DNA of 37,289 nt from Gammaproteobacteria bacterium (GTDB lineage: Bacteria; Pseudomonadota; Gammaproteobacteria; Pseudomonadales; Azotimanducaceae). The notes under the pieces are model-generated. The model was given only the letters and a program-made list of their open reading frames with translations. It did not search any database and had not been told where the DNA came from. Positions 26,015 to 34,790 of this stretch are shown here, piece after piece; positions within the stretch are counted from its first letter, which is position 1, and each line of letters opens with the position of its first letter. A program made the position numbers and the translations under genes. The stretch spans positions 1 through 37,289 of the forward strand of contig VXLL01000033.1 in assembly GCA_009841615.1 (NCBI GenBank). The letters run 5' to 3'.

Positions 26015-26677
26015 GTGAATCACTCGAGACGAGACGACTGGAAAAGATTGTTAAGGGTCGTCTCCTTTTCATCGAGAGAAGTATTTGAAGAGATAAGACC
26101 ACCTTCCACACCGATCTTGGTGCCTGCACTGTTCGTGTTGTTTTCAGCCTTCATTCTGTGGCTACCTCTTTACGTACTGGTTTTTACTGGTCTATTGTCG
26201 ATTCCACTAGTTGGTGAGCCGAACCTTGGGATTGCGATTTCGTCTTGGCAAGATTTGCTTGCTTTATTAGTTCCTATCCCAGTTGCATTCATGTTCGTCT
26301 ACGTTAGTGGAGCGGCAATTCTCGCAGCTTGGTATTTTGCGATTGCTCGATATTTTCGAGTCGATATTTCGTGGGAACACTGGTTTGGTTTTACATGTTT
26401 GACGCTTGTTCCAATGATCGTTGTGCCTTGCTCTCGACTGTTCATATTCGTCCTCGCTAGTTTAGATGACCCGCCTCTCGTTTTGAGTATTGTCGTGGTA
26501 GTGTTGTTTTATTTACTACCGGTCTTGTGGACAGTGTCTCTCACTCAACAGGGATTACGTGTTTGGACGGCTAAAGGTAGAGTCATAACCCTCCTCATAA
26601 GCGTAATTCCGTACGTGCTTTACGTCCTCTTATCTGTACAGAAAGTCGTGGGGTTGATGCACGCGGCTTTTTCGTAG
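26015..26677 (+). CDS. Yip1-like multi-spanning membrane protein, paralogue B
   Basis: 220 aa, GTG start with CAGGT upstream. The N-terminal signature W-K-R-L-L-R-V-V-S-F-S-S-R-E-V-F-E-E and PPSTPILVPALF matches paralogue A (18490-19146). About five membrane helices follow at similar spacings, and FRVDISWEHWFGF aligns with FRIDISWKHWLGF. The conserved D-I-S-W-[KE]-H-W-[LF]-G-F segment between helices 2 and 3 is the best family marker. The two copies bracket the RiPP cluster and permease on the same strand, 7 kb apart, and a third N-terminal fragment sits 140 bases downstream. Function unknown; family assignment to Yip1/DUF1282-like proteins is tentative. Confidence 0.8.
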   Translation: MNHSRRDDWKRLLRVVSFSSREVFEEIRPPSTPILVPALFVLFSAFILWLPLYVLVFTGLLSIPLVGEPNLGIAISSWQDLLALLVPIPVAFMFVYVSGAAILAAWYFAIARYFRVDISWEHWFGFTCLTLVPMIVVPCSRLFIFVLASLDDPPLVLSIVVVVLFYLLPVLWTVSLTQQGLRVWTAKGRVITLLISVIPYVLYVLLSVQKVVGLMHAAFS

Positions 26678-26816
26678 TTTGAGTCTGAATGATCTTAATC
26701 CTACATTTCATAGGCTACTTAGTCGAACAATAATCGCAAGTGGTGACAGTACGATTTGACAACAGACTTAGAGTTCGAATCTTGAACGAAGATATATTGC
26801 ACTTGAGAAACATCGA

Positions 26817-26906
26817 ATGAATCCTTCAACAAAATTCGATTGGTCACGGATCGGAAAGATTTTTACCTTCTCTTCAAACGTGGTGTTTATTCAGGCAACT
26901 ACTTGA
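26817..26906 (+). pseudogene. N-terminal remnant of a third Yip1-like paralogue
   Basis: ATG at 26817 opens a 29-codon frame whose product (MNPSTKFDWSRIGKIFTFSS, then NVVF) aligns without gaps to the first 24 residues of both neighbouring paralogues: Met-Asn, the Trp at position 9, hydrophobic positions 12, 15 and 16, the [FL]SS triplet and V-F. It then diverges (IQATT) and stops at 26904-26906. No further homologous sequence, such as the PP...TP segment, follows. It is probably the stump of a deleted tandem copy, though a functional short peptide cannot be excluded. Confidence 0.55.
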
Positions 26907-27015
26907 TTGTTGCTTCGTTAGTGCTCAAGTAAACGTGCTTTCGTTGAGTTAGTTGCAAGTATTCACGTAGTCAGTCACTAGTGCTCTGAACTGAAACAGA
27001 GTGTTGTCGTTCGAG
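26907..27015. other. Intergenic sequence between the remnant and the terminator
   Basis: Together with 26678-26816 this makes up the rest of the 396-base gap between the Yip1-like gene B and the ARPP-1 gene. Apart from the remnant and the terminator I see no gene or site in it. Confidence 0.4.
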
Positions 27016-27045
27016 AAAAAAGAGCTCCGGCACTACCGGAGCTCC
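27016..27045 (-). terminator. Rho-independent terminator for the ARPP-1 gene
   Basis: On the minus strand, GAGCTCCGG and CCGGAGCTC form a perfect 9-bp stem with a five-base loop, followed directly by TTTTTT. It begins about 30 bases after the stop of the minus-strand gene ending at 27074. Confidence 0.92.
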
Positions 27046-27073
27046 AAGTCACAGTACTCTACTTTAAGAGTGT

Positions 27074-28081
27074 TTAATGGGTTGCGTTTCCCTCGGTTGC
27101 TGATAGTTCAGGATCCAATGCAAATGCACATAGATGGAGTAGTTGGTCGTCGTGCACTAAAGCACCACCGGTGAGATGATCGTCCTTGAATCGAAAATTC
27201 TCGCCAATGCACACGCCGTCAAAACGTTTAGTCCAAGACGACTTCAATCTCTTGGCGAATTCTTCAGTAGCCGCTAAACACTGCTCTTTCGTTAACTTGC
27301 TTATCGGCTCAACAGCACCCATTGGCTGAGTCATAGAAGAATCAACAGCATCGAGTGCATAGCTTCGTACCAACTTTTGAATCATCCGTTTGTGAGTAGC
27401 TTCGGTAGCAAACAGTTCAAGCCCCGAAACTACGCCATCAATCAAGAATACGGATCCCACTTGGGTGGGTACAGGCTTGAATGACTTGAGGTAATCTTCC
27501 ATTTGCGACTCTGCGGAAACATACATCGCGTCCGACGCGGAAGACGGCGAATGCGCCTTCATTCGACTTGATTTGAGGTTAATGTCCCGCCACACACCGG
27601 ATTGGTCACTGCGATATTCGTGATTGGAATCGAGACTAGCAGATACTGCTTGATTCTCAAACGCGCGTCCGCGTGCATAGTGCATCCTATTTGCAGCTTT
27701 AAACCGTTGCTTCGAGCGCTTCTGGTGTTGGTGTCGCCAACGTCCGGCCTCCACGCAGGAGACAGGAATGGTTTGTTTGGTTTTTGGCGTTACGAAAATC
27801 GACACATTCAAGATACGGTTTTGCATTGCACCAAGAAACTCTTCTCCCTCAAACAGCAACGCAAATTTGTCGGACTGATTGCGGAAAAGGATGTCATTAA
27901 CGCTCGCGCCTCCATCCAACTCTTCGACTTCGAACAGAGAAGCTTCTAAGCCTTCGTCCAATGTAAAGTACTCTGGCTGGGAGTCGTGTGTGTTTAACAA
28001 CGGAACGATCGCAAGATTGTTGCAAATCGTCGGGTTGCCAATTTGTAATTCTGAGGGAAAAGGGGATATAGTAGTGTTCAA
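27074..28081 (-). CDS. ARPP-1 domain protein (DUF6569-like)
   Basis: 335 aa, TTG start with AGGA seven bases upstream. The central segment LLFEGEEFLGAMQNRILNVS is followed by IPVSCVEAGRW, the characteristic signature of the ARPP-1 domain (ARG and Rhodanese-Phosphatase-superfamily-associated protein). The domain was named from comparative genomics of RNA/NAD-linked conflict systems, and its biochemical activity is, to my knowledge, not settled. A charged, Arg-rich insert follows (about 110-200). The C-terminal part (about 205-330) continues the fold with VGSVFLIDGVVSGLELF and ends GGALVHDDQLLHLCAF. It stands alone with its own terminator, without the rhodanese or phosphatase partners I would look for. 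Cytoplasmic; no signal peptide. Confidence 0.8.
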   Translation of the reverse strand: MNTTISPFPSELQIGNPTICNNLAIVPLLNTHDSQPEYFTLDEGLEASLFEVEELDGGASVNDILFRNQSDKFALLFEGEEFLGAMQNRILNVSIFVTPKTKQTIPVSCVEAGRWRHQHQKRSKQRFKAANRMHYARGRAFENQAVSASLDSNHEYRSDQSGVWRDINLKSSRMKAHSPSSASDAMYVSAESQMEDYLKSFKPVPTQVGSVFLIDGVVSGLELFATEATHKRMIQKLVRSYALDAVDSSMTQPMGAVEPISKLTKEQCLAATEEFAKRLKSSWTKRFDGVCIGENFRFKDDHLTGGALVHDDQLLHLCAFALDPELSATEGNATH

Positions 28082-28627
28082 TATATTATCCTATAAATAT
28101 TAACAGTAAAAAGTGGATAGTAAGAATTGAATAAATTTAAGCTAGGTTTCTTTGGCACTCCCTTCGCCTACTTGGAGCGAAAATTTGAAAAAGATTGCGT
28201 GAGTTCGATACATATACCATTATACCACATTCGAGTTTCGAAGGTTTTTTCTAGAATTATTGCCTGACGTATATCTCGTTAACACCGAGTTTAACTGCTC
28301 ACTCGGTCTTGGAATAATGGCGTTGTAGCGTGTTCCCTTGTTAGAACGCGGAGTTTGATATCGAAATGACAAGAGAGCCATCTTTTTGTTGCCACCGTCA
28401 TTCCTTCACCAGAGTTCCGGTCCGGTATCAATTGGTCGAGTTTAGGTGCTGATTCATCTTTAAACTTTCCCAAATTTCGTAGTTTAAGTTTTGCTTACGA
28501 AAGTCGGTATCGACTAAAAACTCTTACACGAACCATTAACAACATTCCCGAAAAACACGATGTAGATAGTCGCTCAAAAGCTAAATTTCTCTCCTGCTGC
28601 AACGAAACTTTTTAGAATTGGTCTGAG
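28082..28627. other. Divergent intergenic region of 546 bases
   Basis: An AT-rich stretch (28082-28135) upstream of the ARPP-1 gene probably contains its promoter. Short frames exist (plus 28127-28273, about 47 codons, TTG start; minus 28291-28473) but without ribosome-binding sites or recognisable sequence. No gene called. Confidence 0.4.
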
Positions 28628-29719
28628 ATGCGATATTTGTTCAATTCAGTATTTGGTGTTTTCTCAGCGCGAAGGTTACTCGCGCTGATTTTGCTAGCAC
28701 TAATGAGCGGGTGTAGTTCGGTGTATGTCTTGCCACGAGTTGAGCTCACTGATCACTTGAAAAATTTCGTCGTTATGAAAACTTCGAAAACAGACTTTGG
28801 CGCTAATGAATCTCGCATTATTGCTCTTTCCAGGGAGTTCTACCGACATTATGAGGACGAGTTTGACTTACTAGTTTTTATGGCGCACAATCCCTACAGG
28901 TTCATGGATCAATGGGAGGTCGGTCGTAGAGGCACAATGAACCTGGTCCGGAACGCTGAAGTAGGAACAGGATCAAGTATAGTCGATGTCGGGGGAATTT
29001 TTGGTTCCGAGAACAGACTCAGGGGTGTGATTTCTTTAATACATCCTGATCGAATATTTACTGAATCTATGCTGCTGCACGAGATCATGCATCTATGGTA
29101 TACCGATCTCGAGGTCATTCCGACTACGATGTACTCTCACTGGGGATTCAGTAGTGTTGGCGGACAACTGGGTGGATTCCAGCAAGCTGACATAAGATCA
29201 CTAGGAGACGGGAAATACTCGGCAGGAAACTTCGCACCACAGCGCGCAAAGACTTCTGTACCGTACAGTCCGCTAGAAATGTATTTAGCAGGGTGGATAC
29301 CTCCTGAAGAAGTGCCCGATATATGGGTCGCGGAGGATGGCTCGTGGTTAATGCGGGAACGCTCTGGCGGACGACCCCAACATCAAACAGACGCGGAAGG
29401 GGATCGGATATTTACAGCTAGTCAGATATCAACATGGAGTATAGAAAAAATCATCGGAAAATTGGGTCCACGGACACCGAACTTTGAACAGTCTCAGAAA
29501 GAGTTCCGTATCGCTTTCGTCCTTGTTACGGACGGTGAAGAGCCTGTTAAAGAAGAGTATTTAGACGCAACCAACTTATTCATCGAAGAGTTTACCAAGA
29601 AGGGTCCGATATCAACTTGGTTTAGAAACACATCGCGTGATAGCCTACTCAACTTTTGGGAAGCAACGCGAGGTATTGCTACTCTGGACCTGGGCGATCT
29701 TCGGTCGTTTAGAAGGTGA
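28628..29719 (+). CDS. HExxH zincin-like lipoprotein, first of a tandem pair
   Basis: 363 aa. The lipoprotein signal peptide has twin Arg then a hydrophobic core and lipobox LMSGC (Cys29); Ser follows, so outer-membrane sorting is likely. The metalloprotease motif is LLHEIMHLW (His151, Glu152, His155), with HWGFSSVGGQLGG (His171) downstream as a possible third zinc ligand. The later block YSPLEMYLAGWIPPEEV is seen in other uncharacterised bacterial zincin-like secreted proteins. It is about 60 percent similar to the next gene along its whole length. Predicted role: surface or periplasmic zinc peptidase, substrate unknown. The third ligand and activity are inference. Confidence 0.8.
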   Translation: MRYLFNSVFGVFSARRLLALILLALMSGCSSVYVLPRVELTDHLKNFVVMKTSKTDFGANESRIIALSREFYRHYEDEFDLLVFMAHNPYRFMDQWEVGRRGTMNLVRNAEVGTGSSIVDVGGIFGSENRLRGVISLIHPDRIFTESMLLHEIMHLWYTDLEVIPTTMYSHWGFSSVGGQLGGFQQADIRSLGDGKYSAGNFAPQRAKTSVPYSPLEMYLAGWIPPEEVPDIWVAEDGSWLMRERSGGRPQHQTDAEGDRIFTASQISTWSIEKIIGKLGPRTPNFEQSQKEFRIAFVLVTDGEEPVKEEYLDATNLFIEEFTKKGPISTWFRNTSRDSLLNFWEATRGIATLDLGDLRSFRR

Positions 29720-29778
29720 ATTAGGACTTCTGTTTGAATTTCTTGTGAACTTGAAAGTTCAGTTGAATCGCATCGATT

Positions 29779-30870
29779 TTGAAACGATTTTTTAAAGCTA
29801 ATTCGTTTAGCAGCACTTCACGTTGCCTATTCATGCTTATATTCGTAGCGCTGGTGAGCGGATGCGGTTATCGCTATTTTCTACCAGGTGCTAGTGTCAC
29901 GCAACACTTAGAAAACCTTGTCGTAATGGAGACTTCGAAGACAGACTTTGGACCAAATATGACTCGGACGATTAGCATCTGTCGAGAATTCTATCGACAC
30001 TATGAAGACGAGTTTGATGTACTAGTTCTGATTGCCCATAACCCTGAATATATCGAGGATCTATGGGGAGATGGTTATTCTGGCAGAATGAAGGTGGTTC
30101 GGAACGCCGTAGCAGGCATAGGGGTAGAAACACTTGACATTGGGAACCTGTTCGGGTCGGAACACAGGCTCAAGGGGGTCGTGCGTTTAGTACACCCTAA
30201 GCACGTGTTCGACGAAACTCTGTTGCACGAACTCATGCACCTGTGGAAGTCTGATCTCGATGTTATTCCGTCCACCGAGCAAGGACACTGGGGTTTCAGT
30301 AGCGTGGGGGGGCAACTCGGAGGATTTCAACTAGATGATCTCAGATCTTTAGGAGACGGGAAATACTCTGCAGGTAACTTCGCGCCGCAACGAGCATTGG
30401 AGTCTGTGCCCTACAGCCCATTGGAGATGTATTTAGCGGGCTGGATACCGCCTAGTGAGGTATCCGACATTTGGGTAGCGGAGGATGGTTCGTGGTTAAT
30501 GAGTAAATGGATTAAAGGACGCCGCTACGTACAGAAGGACGCGGAAGGCAATAGAGTCTTTAAAGCTAGAAAGATTTCGACGTGGACCATAGAGCGAATT
30601 GTCGATAAGTTAGGTCCACGTTCACCAAGTTTCGAACATTCCCAGAAGGAGTTTCGCGTCGCGTTTGTGTATGTTACTACCGGTCGCGCTCCGCGTGAGG
30701 AATTAGAGCTTGCGAGTACAGAATTCTACATCCGACAATTCACCAAGAAGGGGCCAGTATCCACCTGGTTAAAGGGTGTATTAAAGGTTGACAGTAGATA
30801 CAACTTTTGGGAAGCAACGCGAGGCATCGCTTCTATAGAAACAGGCGATTTACAGTCTTTTAGGCACTAG
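29779..30870 (+). CDS. HExxH zincin-like lipoprotein, second of a tandem pair
   Basis: 363 aa, the same length as its upstream paralogue, starting at TTG 29779. No good ribosome-binding site is visible, but a later ATG would leave a signal peptide that is too short. Lipobox LVSGC (Cys29) is in the same position as in the partner. The zinc motif is LLHELMHLW (His150, Glu151, His154), with HWGFSSVGGQLGG (His170) conserved. The blocks YSPLEMYLAGWIPP and NFWEATRGIA are shared. The gap is only 59 bases, so translation may be coupled with the first copy. The most diverged parts are about residues 90-125 and 250-262, which may set substrate range (inference). Confidence 0.8.
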   Translation: MKRFFKANSFSSTSRCLFMLIFVALVSGCGYRYFLPGASVTQHLENLVVMETSKTDFGPNMTRTISICREFYRHYEDEFDVLVLIAHNPEYIEDLWGDGYSGRMKVVRNAVAGIGVETLDIGNLFGSEHRLKGVVRLVHPKHVFDETLLHELMHLWKSDLDVIPSTEQGHWGFSSVGGQLGGFQLDDLRSLGDGKYSAGNFAPQRALESVPYSPLEMYLAGWIPPSEVSDIWVAEDGSWLMSKWIKGRRYVQKDAEGNRVFKARKISTWTIERIVDKLGPRSPSFEHSQKEFRVAFVYVTTGRAPREELELASTEFYIRQFTKKGPVSTWLKGVLKVDSRYNFWEATRGIASIETGDLQSFRH

Positions 30871-30916
30871 GTTATTAGTAATCGAACAGAGCTATCCCCA
30901 AGAATTAGCACTAAAG

Positions 30917-30953
30917 CTCGATCAGTAGGATGATCGAGAATTGATAATTTTTT
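30917..30953 (+). terminator. Possible terminator after the zincin pair
   Basis: CTCGATCA and TGATCGAG form an 8-bp stem with a six-base loop at 30917-30938. A T-run (30947-30953) comes nine bases after the stem, further than ideal, so the call is moderate. Confidence 0.5.
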
Positions 30954-31038
30954 TACACACCGACGATGTGGTTGTTAGTCGCCCAACACCGTTTAACAAA
31001 TGGCGAACTAATGCTCGCACGACTCTCTATCGTTGCAG

Positions 31039-31485
31039 TCAGATACCCCCAGCCGCTCCAGCAGCGGCTGCTCCAGCTCCAATGATGGCAGCGTTTTGCT
31101 GGACAGCTCGAAGTATAGAATCGCGGGTCAGCGGTATTCGTTTTTCCCAGCTTCTTTTCTTCAATTTCTCGTACACTTTATCCGATATCTGATTGTGAAT
31201 TCGGCGCATTTGCTTTAACTCTCGATTCGAGACGATTTGTGGTCCCGATGCAACCACCTCTTTCCGCCACCATCGTTTCCTTGGATTGGACTTCACAATC
31301 AAGCGTTCAGTGTCCATCATAAGGTGGCTAGCGAGAACATGAACCTCGAGTATGCTCGTGTGTAACTTGACCGTCGATTGGATTGCCTTTGATTGATCCT
31401 TCCTGATCAATTCTTCCCAATCGTTTTTTGAAGCGAAGAGTGCATTGGTTGCGTCGGCCAATTGCGTTTGAAGATTGTCGATCAT
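31039..31485 (-). CDS. Small helical protein with Ala/Gly-rich hydrophobic tail
   Basis: 148 aa. AAGGGAC lies three bases before the ATG at 31485, which fixes the start. Residues 1-115 are predicted mostly helical, with mixed charge and a basic middle (NPRKRWWRKE). The C-terminus is a short hydrophobic Ala/Gly segment (AAIIGAGAAAAGAAGGI), long enough to insert as a tail-like helix or form a glycine-zipper. I do not recognise the family. Glycine-zipper tails are known in some effector, toxin and stress proteins, but nothing else supports that here. It is convergent with the zincin pair. Confidence 0.6.
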   Translation of the reverse strand: MIDNLQTQLADATNALFASKNDWEELIRKDQSKAIQSTVKLHTSILEVHVLASHLMMDTERLIVKSNPRKRWWRKEVVASGPQIVSNRELKQMRRIHNQISDKVYEKLKKRSWEKRIPLTRDSILRAVQQNAAIIGAGAAAAGAAGGI

Positions 31486-32101
31486 ACTGTCCCTTAGTTG
31501 ATTGTTTTCTTAAATATTAGTCTATTTCGCGTAGATGACGTGAGTCTAAATAATTTCTGTGAATGCAAATTGGAAGACAGCCCTGTCGGAAAAATTGCTT
31601 TGTCCTCTGGTGGCGTTACCACATCTTGACTGTAGACTTCAACCAATAAAGAATTGGTGATAGATCAATAACCCGACTAAAGGCAACAAGACAATCGCCA
31701 CTCAGATTGACAGAATTAGACCCACCGCAAGCACTAGCGAGTTGTATGAAATTGCTACGAAATCGCGGTTTCTTCAAACTACAGTTTCGAGATTCGTGGG
31801 AGCGTGTCGAGTTCACCTTGAACTAGAAGGAAGAGGATCAAGATGAAACTACCGTCGCGGTCTTCACAGCAGCTTCTATCATCCCACTTATTTCTTCATA
31901 GTCGGTTCAACGGACGAGACGAGCGAGATCGTTTACCTCGTACAAACTTCTGCTAGCTGAGCTTCGTCACCAAAGAAATTCGATTTCACCGCGTGTAATC
32001 GGCACAAATACTCTATACTAAGAGGTGACTAGATGAAACGCGCACCAAAAATTTGTGCACTGCATGAAAACCGCGCGAGAAAAGAATTTTGAGGAGGAAA
32101 T
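31486..32101. other. Intergenic region of 616 bases
   Basis: It lies between divergent genes. A 37-codon plus-strand frame at 31843-31956 has AGAGGA before its ATG, but its Ser/Arg-rich product shows no protein-like pattern, so I do not call it. No terminator, tRNA or repeat seen. Confidence 0.4.
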
Positions 32102-32500
32102 ATGAACTCAATAAAACTCTTGGTCCTTACTATTATTGCAACATTGTTCGTCATTTCGACGGGAGCACATCCTGGTCCCGAACGACATCCAATCGAACAA
32201 GAACTGACAGATTTAGCAACTGAGCTTCGATCTCACATCAATGAACTAGAACGACGATTAAACGCACGTATAGATGGTCTCGCTGCCCCAGACGAAGAAG
32301 CGATCTCCGTCGTCGTAGAGAGTACTGTGAATGCGGCACTAGTTGGAATAACTCAGTCATCGGATGAATTGAAAAATCAAGTGGATGAGCTTGTCGCGAC
32401 CGACCGACAGCACATGTACTATGGCCTGGGTGCGTTAGCGGTCCTATTGGTAGGGTTTATCGGCATGTTCGCGTATTTCCAAGTTAAGCTGAAAACCTGA
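32102..32500 (+). CDS. Small exported coiled-coil membrane protein
   Basis: 132 aa with a strong GAGGAGG site six bases before the ATG. A signal peptide or N-terminal helix (about 5-21) ends at S-T-G-A-H. Residues about 28-100 are charged heptad-like helix (ELTDLATELRSHINELERRL), then a C-terminal membrane helix (about 106-127) and a short basic tail (KLKT). The topology fits a periplasmic coiled coil held in the inner membrane. Family not recognised. It precedes the DUF2779 gene by 161 bases. Confidence 0.7.
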   Translation: MNSIKLLVLTIIATLFVISTGAHPGPERHPIEQELTDLATELRSHINELERRLNARIDGLAAPDEEAISVVVESTVNAALVGITQSSDELKNQVDELVATDRQHMYYGLGALAVLLVGFIGMFAYFQVKLKT

Positions 32501-32661
32501 AGTAGAACACGTCAATTAGTGTTCCGCACACGTGTTTCGCGTTGTACTTAGTAGTACGACGTAGTACCATGGTTGTTGCGCGAATTAGGGATGATTTGGT
32601 TAAATGATCCAAACTCAACAGTTTCTGCAAGACTGTACCTCCTCACGCCAGAACTGCAATT

Positions 32662-34140
32662 TTGAGCAACCGTCCCGCTCTATCTAAATCTCGCTTTATC
32701 TCGGGATCTCAATGCCACTTACGTCTGTGGAACGATGTGCACGCCCAAGATCTTGCTACCGATCCTGGAACTTCTCTCCAAGCTATCTTCGACACTGGGC
32801 ATGAAGTTGGAGAATTGGTCTGCAAACGGTACCCGGGCGGGCATTTTGTCGCTCAAAACCACTTGGAAATTGCGGAAGCATTAGCAGAGACTCGTCGAGT
32901 CATTGAACAGGGTACGGCATCCTCACTGTTTGAGGCAGCCTTTGAGTATCAAGGGTTACTTTCACGCGCTGACATTCTCGAAAAACTTACGACTGGCGGG
33001 TGGCGATTGATTGAGGTCAAGTCCGCTACGAGTCTGAAGGATGTCTTTGTTATTGATGTCGCGTTTCAACTTTCCTTGCTACGCCAAACTGGATTAGATG
33101 TTCGAGAAGCGGTTGTGATGACTCTGGATCGGTCGTATGTTTACGACGGAAAGATGCTCGACTTAGAAAAACTCTTTAAACTACACGATGTTCTGGAACA
33201 GTGCGAAACACTACAAGATACTGTCAATGGAAACGCGCGCGAAATGCAGGCGTTGATTGCAGTCGAAGAGCCACCCAACATACAGACTGGGGACCATTGC
33301 TTTAACCCCTACGACTGCCCATACTATGAACACTGCTCTCGAGATGAAGTTTATCCGGACCACGGTATAGACGAACTTCCATCGCTACGCGGCACTCGAC
33401 GTGCGCAATTGAACGAGGCTGGTGTCGAAGAAATTCGGAACATTCCGGACGGTTTTCCTTTAACAAATTTACAGCGCATCGTGCATCAGACTGTGCTGAC
33501 CAAGGAAGCTGTGGTCCATGGGGATATTTCAGCGATGCTCAGGGAACTTCAACCTCCAATTCGCTACTTAGATTTCGAAACGTTCGCGCCTCCGATTCCT
33601 CGTTTGGTTGGTACTCGCCCTTACGATGCCATACCGTTTCTCTTCTCCCTACATGTTGAGCGCGAACTCGGTACACTAGGGCACACCGATTATCTGCATG
33701 AGCAGGACGACGACCCGCGCCCTCAAATCGTCGAACAGTTGATTGAAGCGGTCGACGATGAAGGATCGATCTGTACATATTCGAACTATGAACGAACAGT
33801 GCTGAATGCGTTGGTCAACACGTTGCCCGAGTGGGCCAAAGAAATACAAGCAATCTCGTCGCGACTGTTTGATTTACATCGAGTCGTGAAGAATTCGATC
33901 TATCATCCAGAATTTAGAGGGTCGTTCTCGATTAAGAGTGTCTTACCGGTTTTGGTACCTGGAATGGGCTACGACGATCTGGAAGTCGCGGATGGTCAAA
34001 CGGCTTCTGTCCACTATATGCAAGCATTAAAGAACAGCGACAGCCGGAAGCGAAAACAGACATTCGAAAATCTCCGCGCATACTGCGAACGCGACACTCT
34101 GGCTATGGTGAGACTGCTCGAAGCCCTAAAACAACTTTAG
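32662..34140 (+). CDS. DUF2779 protein: RecB/Cas4-like nuclease region plus DnaQ-like exonuclease region
   Basis: 492 aa, TTG start at 32662; the family's N-terminal block KSRFISGSQCHLRLW begins eight residues in, and no ATG lies nearby. Residues 1-240 look like a PD-(D/E)XK/Cas4-type domain: Cys near 18, the strand RLIEVKSAT (D/E-x-K core) near 113-121, and a Cys cluster CFNPYDCPYYEHC (about 213-225) that with the early Cys could bind an iron-sulfur cluster. Residues about 290-490 are the DUF2779 part: IRYLDFETF (metal-binding Asp-Glu pair), GTRPYDAIPFLFSLH, then C-E-R-D-T near the end, as in DEDD exonucleases. It probably acts on DNA or RNA. A PD-(D/E)XK-like gene converges on it. Confidence 0.88.
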   Translation: MSNRPALSKSRFISGSQCHLRLWNDVHAQDLATDPGTSLQAIFDTGHEVGELVCKRYPGGHFVAQNHLEIAEALAETRRVIEQGTASSLFEAAFEYQGLLSRADILEKLTTGGWRLIEVKSATSLKDVFVIDVAFQLSLLRQTGLDVREAVVMTLDRSYVYDGKMLDLEKLFKLHDVLEQCETLQDTVNGNAREMQALIAVEEPPNIQTGDHCFNPYDCPYYEHCSRDEVYPDHGIDELPSLRGTRRAQLNEAGVEEIRNIPDGFPLTNLQRIVHQTVLTKEAVVHGDISAMLRELQPPIRYLDFETFAPPIPRLVGTRPYDAIPFLFSLHVERELGTLGHTDYLHEQDDDPRPQIVEQLIEAVDDEGSICTYSNYERTVLNALVNTLPEWAKEIQAISSRLFDLHRVVKNSIYHPEFRGSFSIKSVLPVLVPGMGYDDLEVADGQTASVHYMQALKNSDSRKRKQTFENLRAYCERDTLAMVRLLEALKQL

Positions 34141-34238
34141 TGCCGTGTTTAGTTATCCCGATCAAATTTGGTAACAACTAGCCGCAGGTCAATTCCTGCC
34201 TGTTTTAAAGGAAGTTCGAAGAGTTCGACTACTAACCG

Positions 34239-34790
34239 TTAAATATAGGGGTAGCCTAGTAAGTCGACAGAAGCGTCGGAGTCCTTCCAATCCGATGGAT
34301 GTGGTATGAATGCAACAAACAAACGACCTGTTTGGTGTTCTGCAATTCCCAAGACTTGTTCTGTGAGCCACGTGAGGTTTGTTGTATCAGACCAGGATCT
34401 TCGCACTACGAACATTTTGTCGCTATCCACTGCACCCGCGCGAAGTTTGTTCAAGTCGTGCATGATTTCACTCCCATCATTGGACATTTCGACTTCTATC
34501 TGCCACAAGACGTTAACAACCCTGTCGATCTCCGTAGGTTGGACCGGCCCCGAAATCTCTTCCACTTGACAGATTGATATATCGTGGAGGAACTCGCGAG
34601 GATTGCCCCTAGACGACACTCGAACTATTAGGTCATCTTTTGAGTAGTAGTCTCTAAATTTATTTGTTAGGCACTCGACAAATTTGGCACTCTTTTTTTG
34701 ATTGTCTGGTTCATCGTTGGCACCTTGCATTGCTTGACCTAGAGCGTCTTCAAGGAGTTTTCTTAGTTCGTCTCTGCCGATTTTGCGCAT
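34239..34790 (-). CDS. Hypothetical protein, possibly PD-(D/E)XK endonuclease-like
   Basis: 183 aa, ATG at 34790 with a weak site upstream (GGACAACTTC). Residues 1-45 are a charged helical region. The centre has VVNVLWQIEVEMSNDGSEIMHDLNKL, where a hydrophobic strand ending in E-V-E is followed by a helix with a conserved-looking H-D-x-x-K-L. The next strand K-M-F-V-V-R-R is typical of small restriction-like folds. This is pattern-based; no family was recognised. It ends 98 bases from the convergent DUF2779 gene, which also carries a nuclease core. Function unknown. Confidence 0.6.
   Translation of the reverse strand: MRKIGRDELRKLLEDALGQAMQGANDEPDNQKKSAKFVECLTNKFRDYYSKDDLIVRVSSRGNPREFLHDISICQVEEISGPVQPTEIDRVVNVLWQIEVEMSNDGSEIMHDLNKLRAGAVDSDKMFVVRRSWSDTTNLTWLTEQVLGIAEHQTGRLFVAFIPHPSDWKDSDASVDLLGYPYI

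Noticed and set aside
28127-28273. 47-codon TTG-started frame upstream of the ARPP-1 gene
   Set aside because: No ribosome-binding site and no recognised motif; lies in an AT-rich promoter region.
31843-31956. 37-codon plus-strand frame with AGAGGA before its ATG
   Set aside because: The product is Ser/Arg-rich with no hydrophobic core, helix pattern or known motif; the ribosome-binding match alone is weak evidence.
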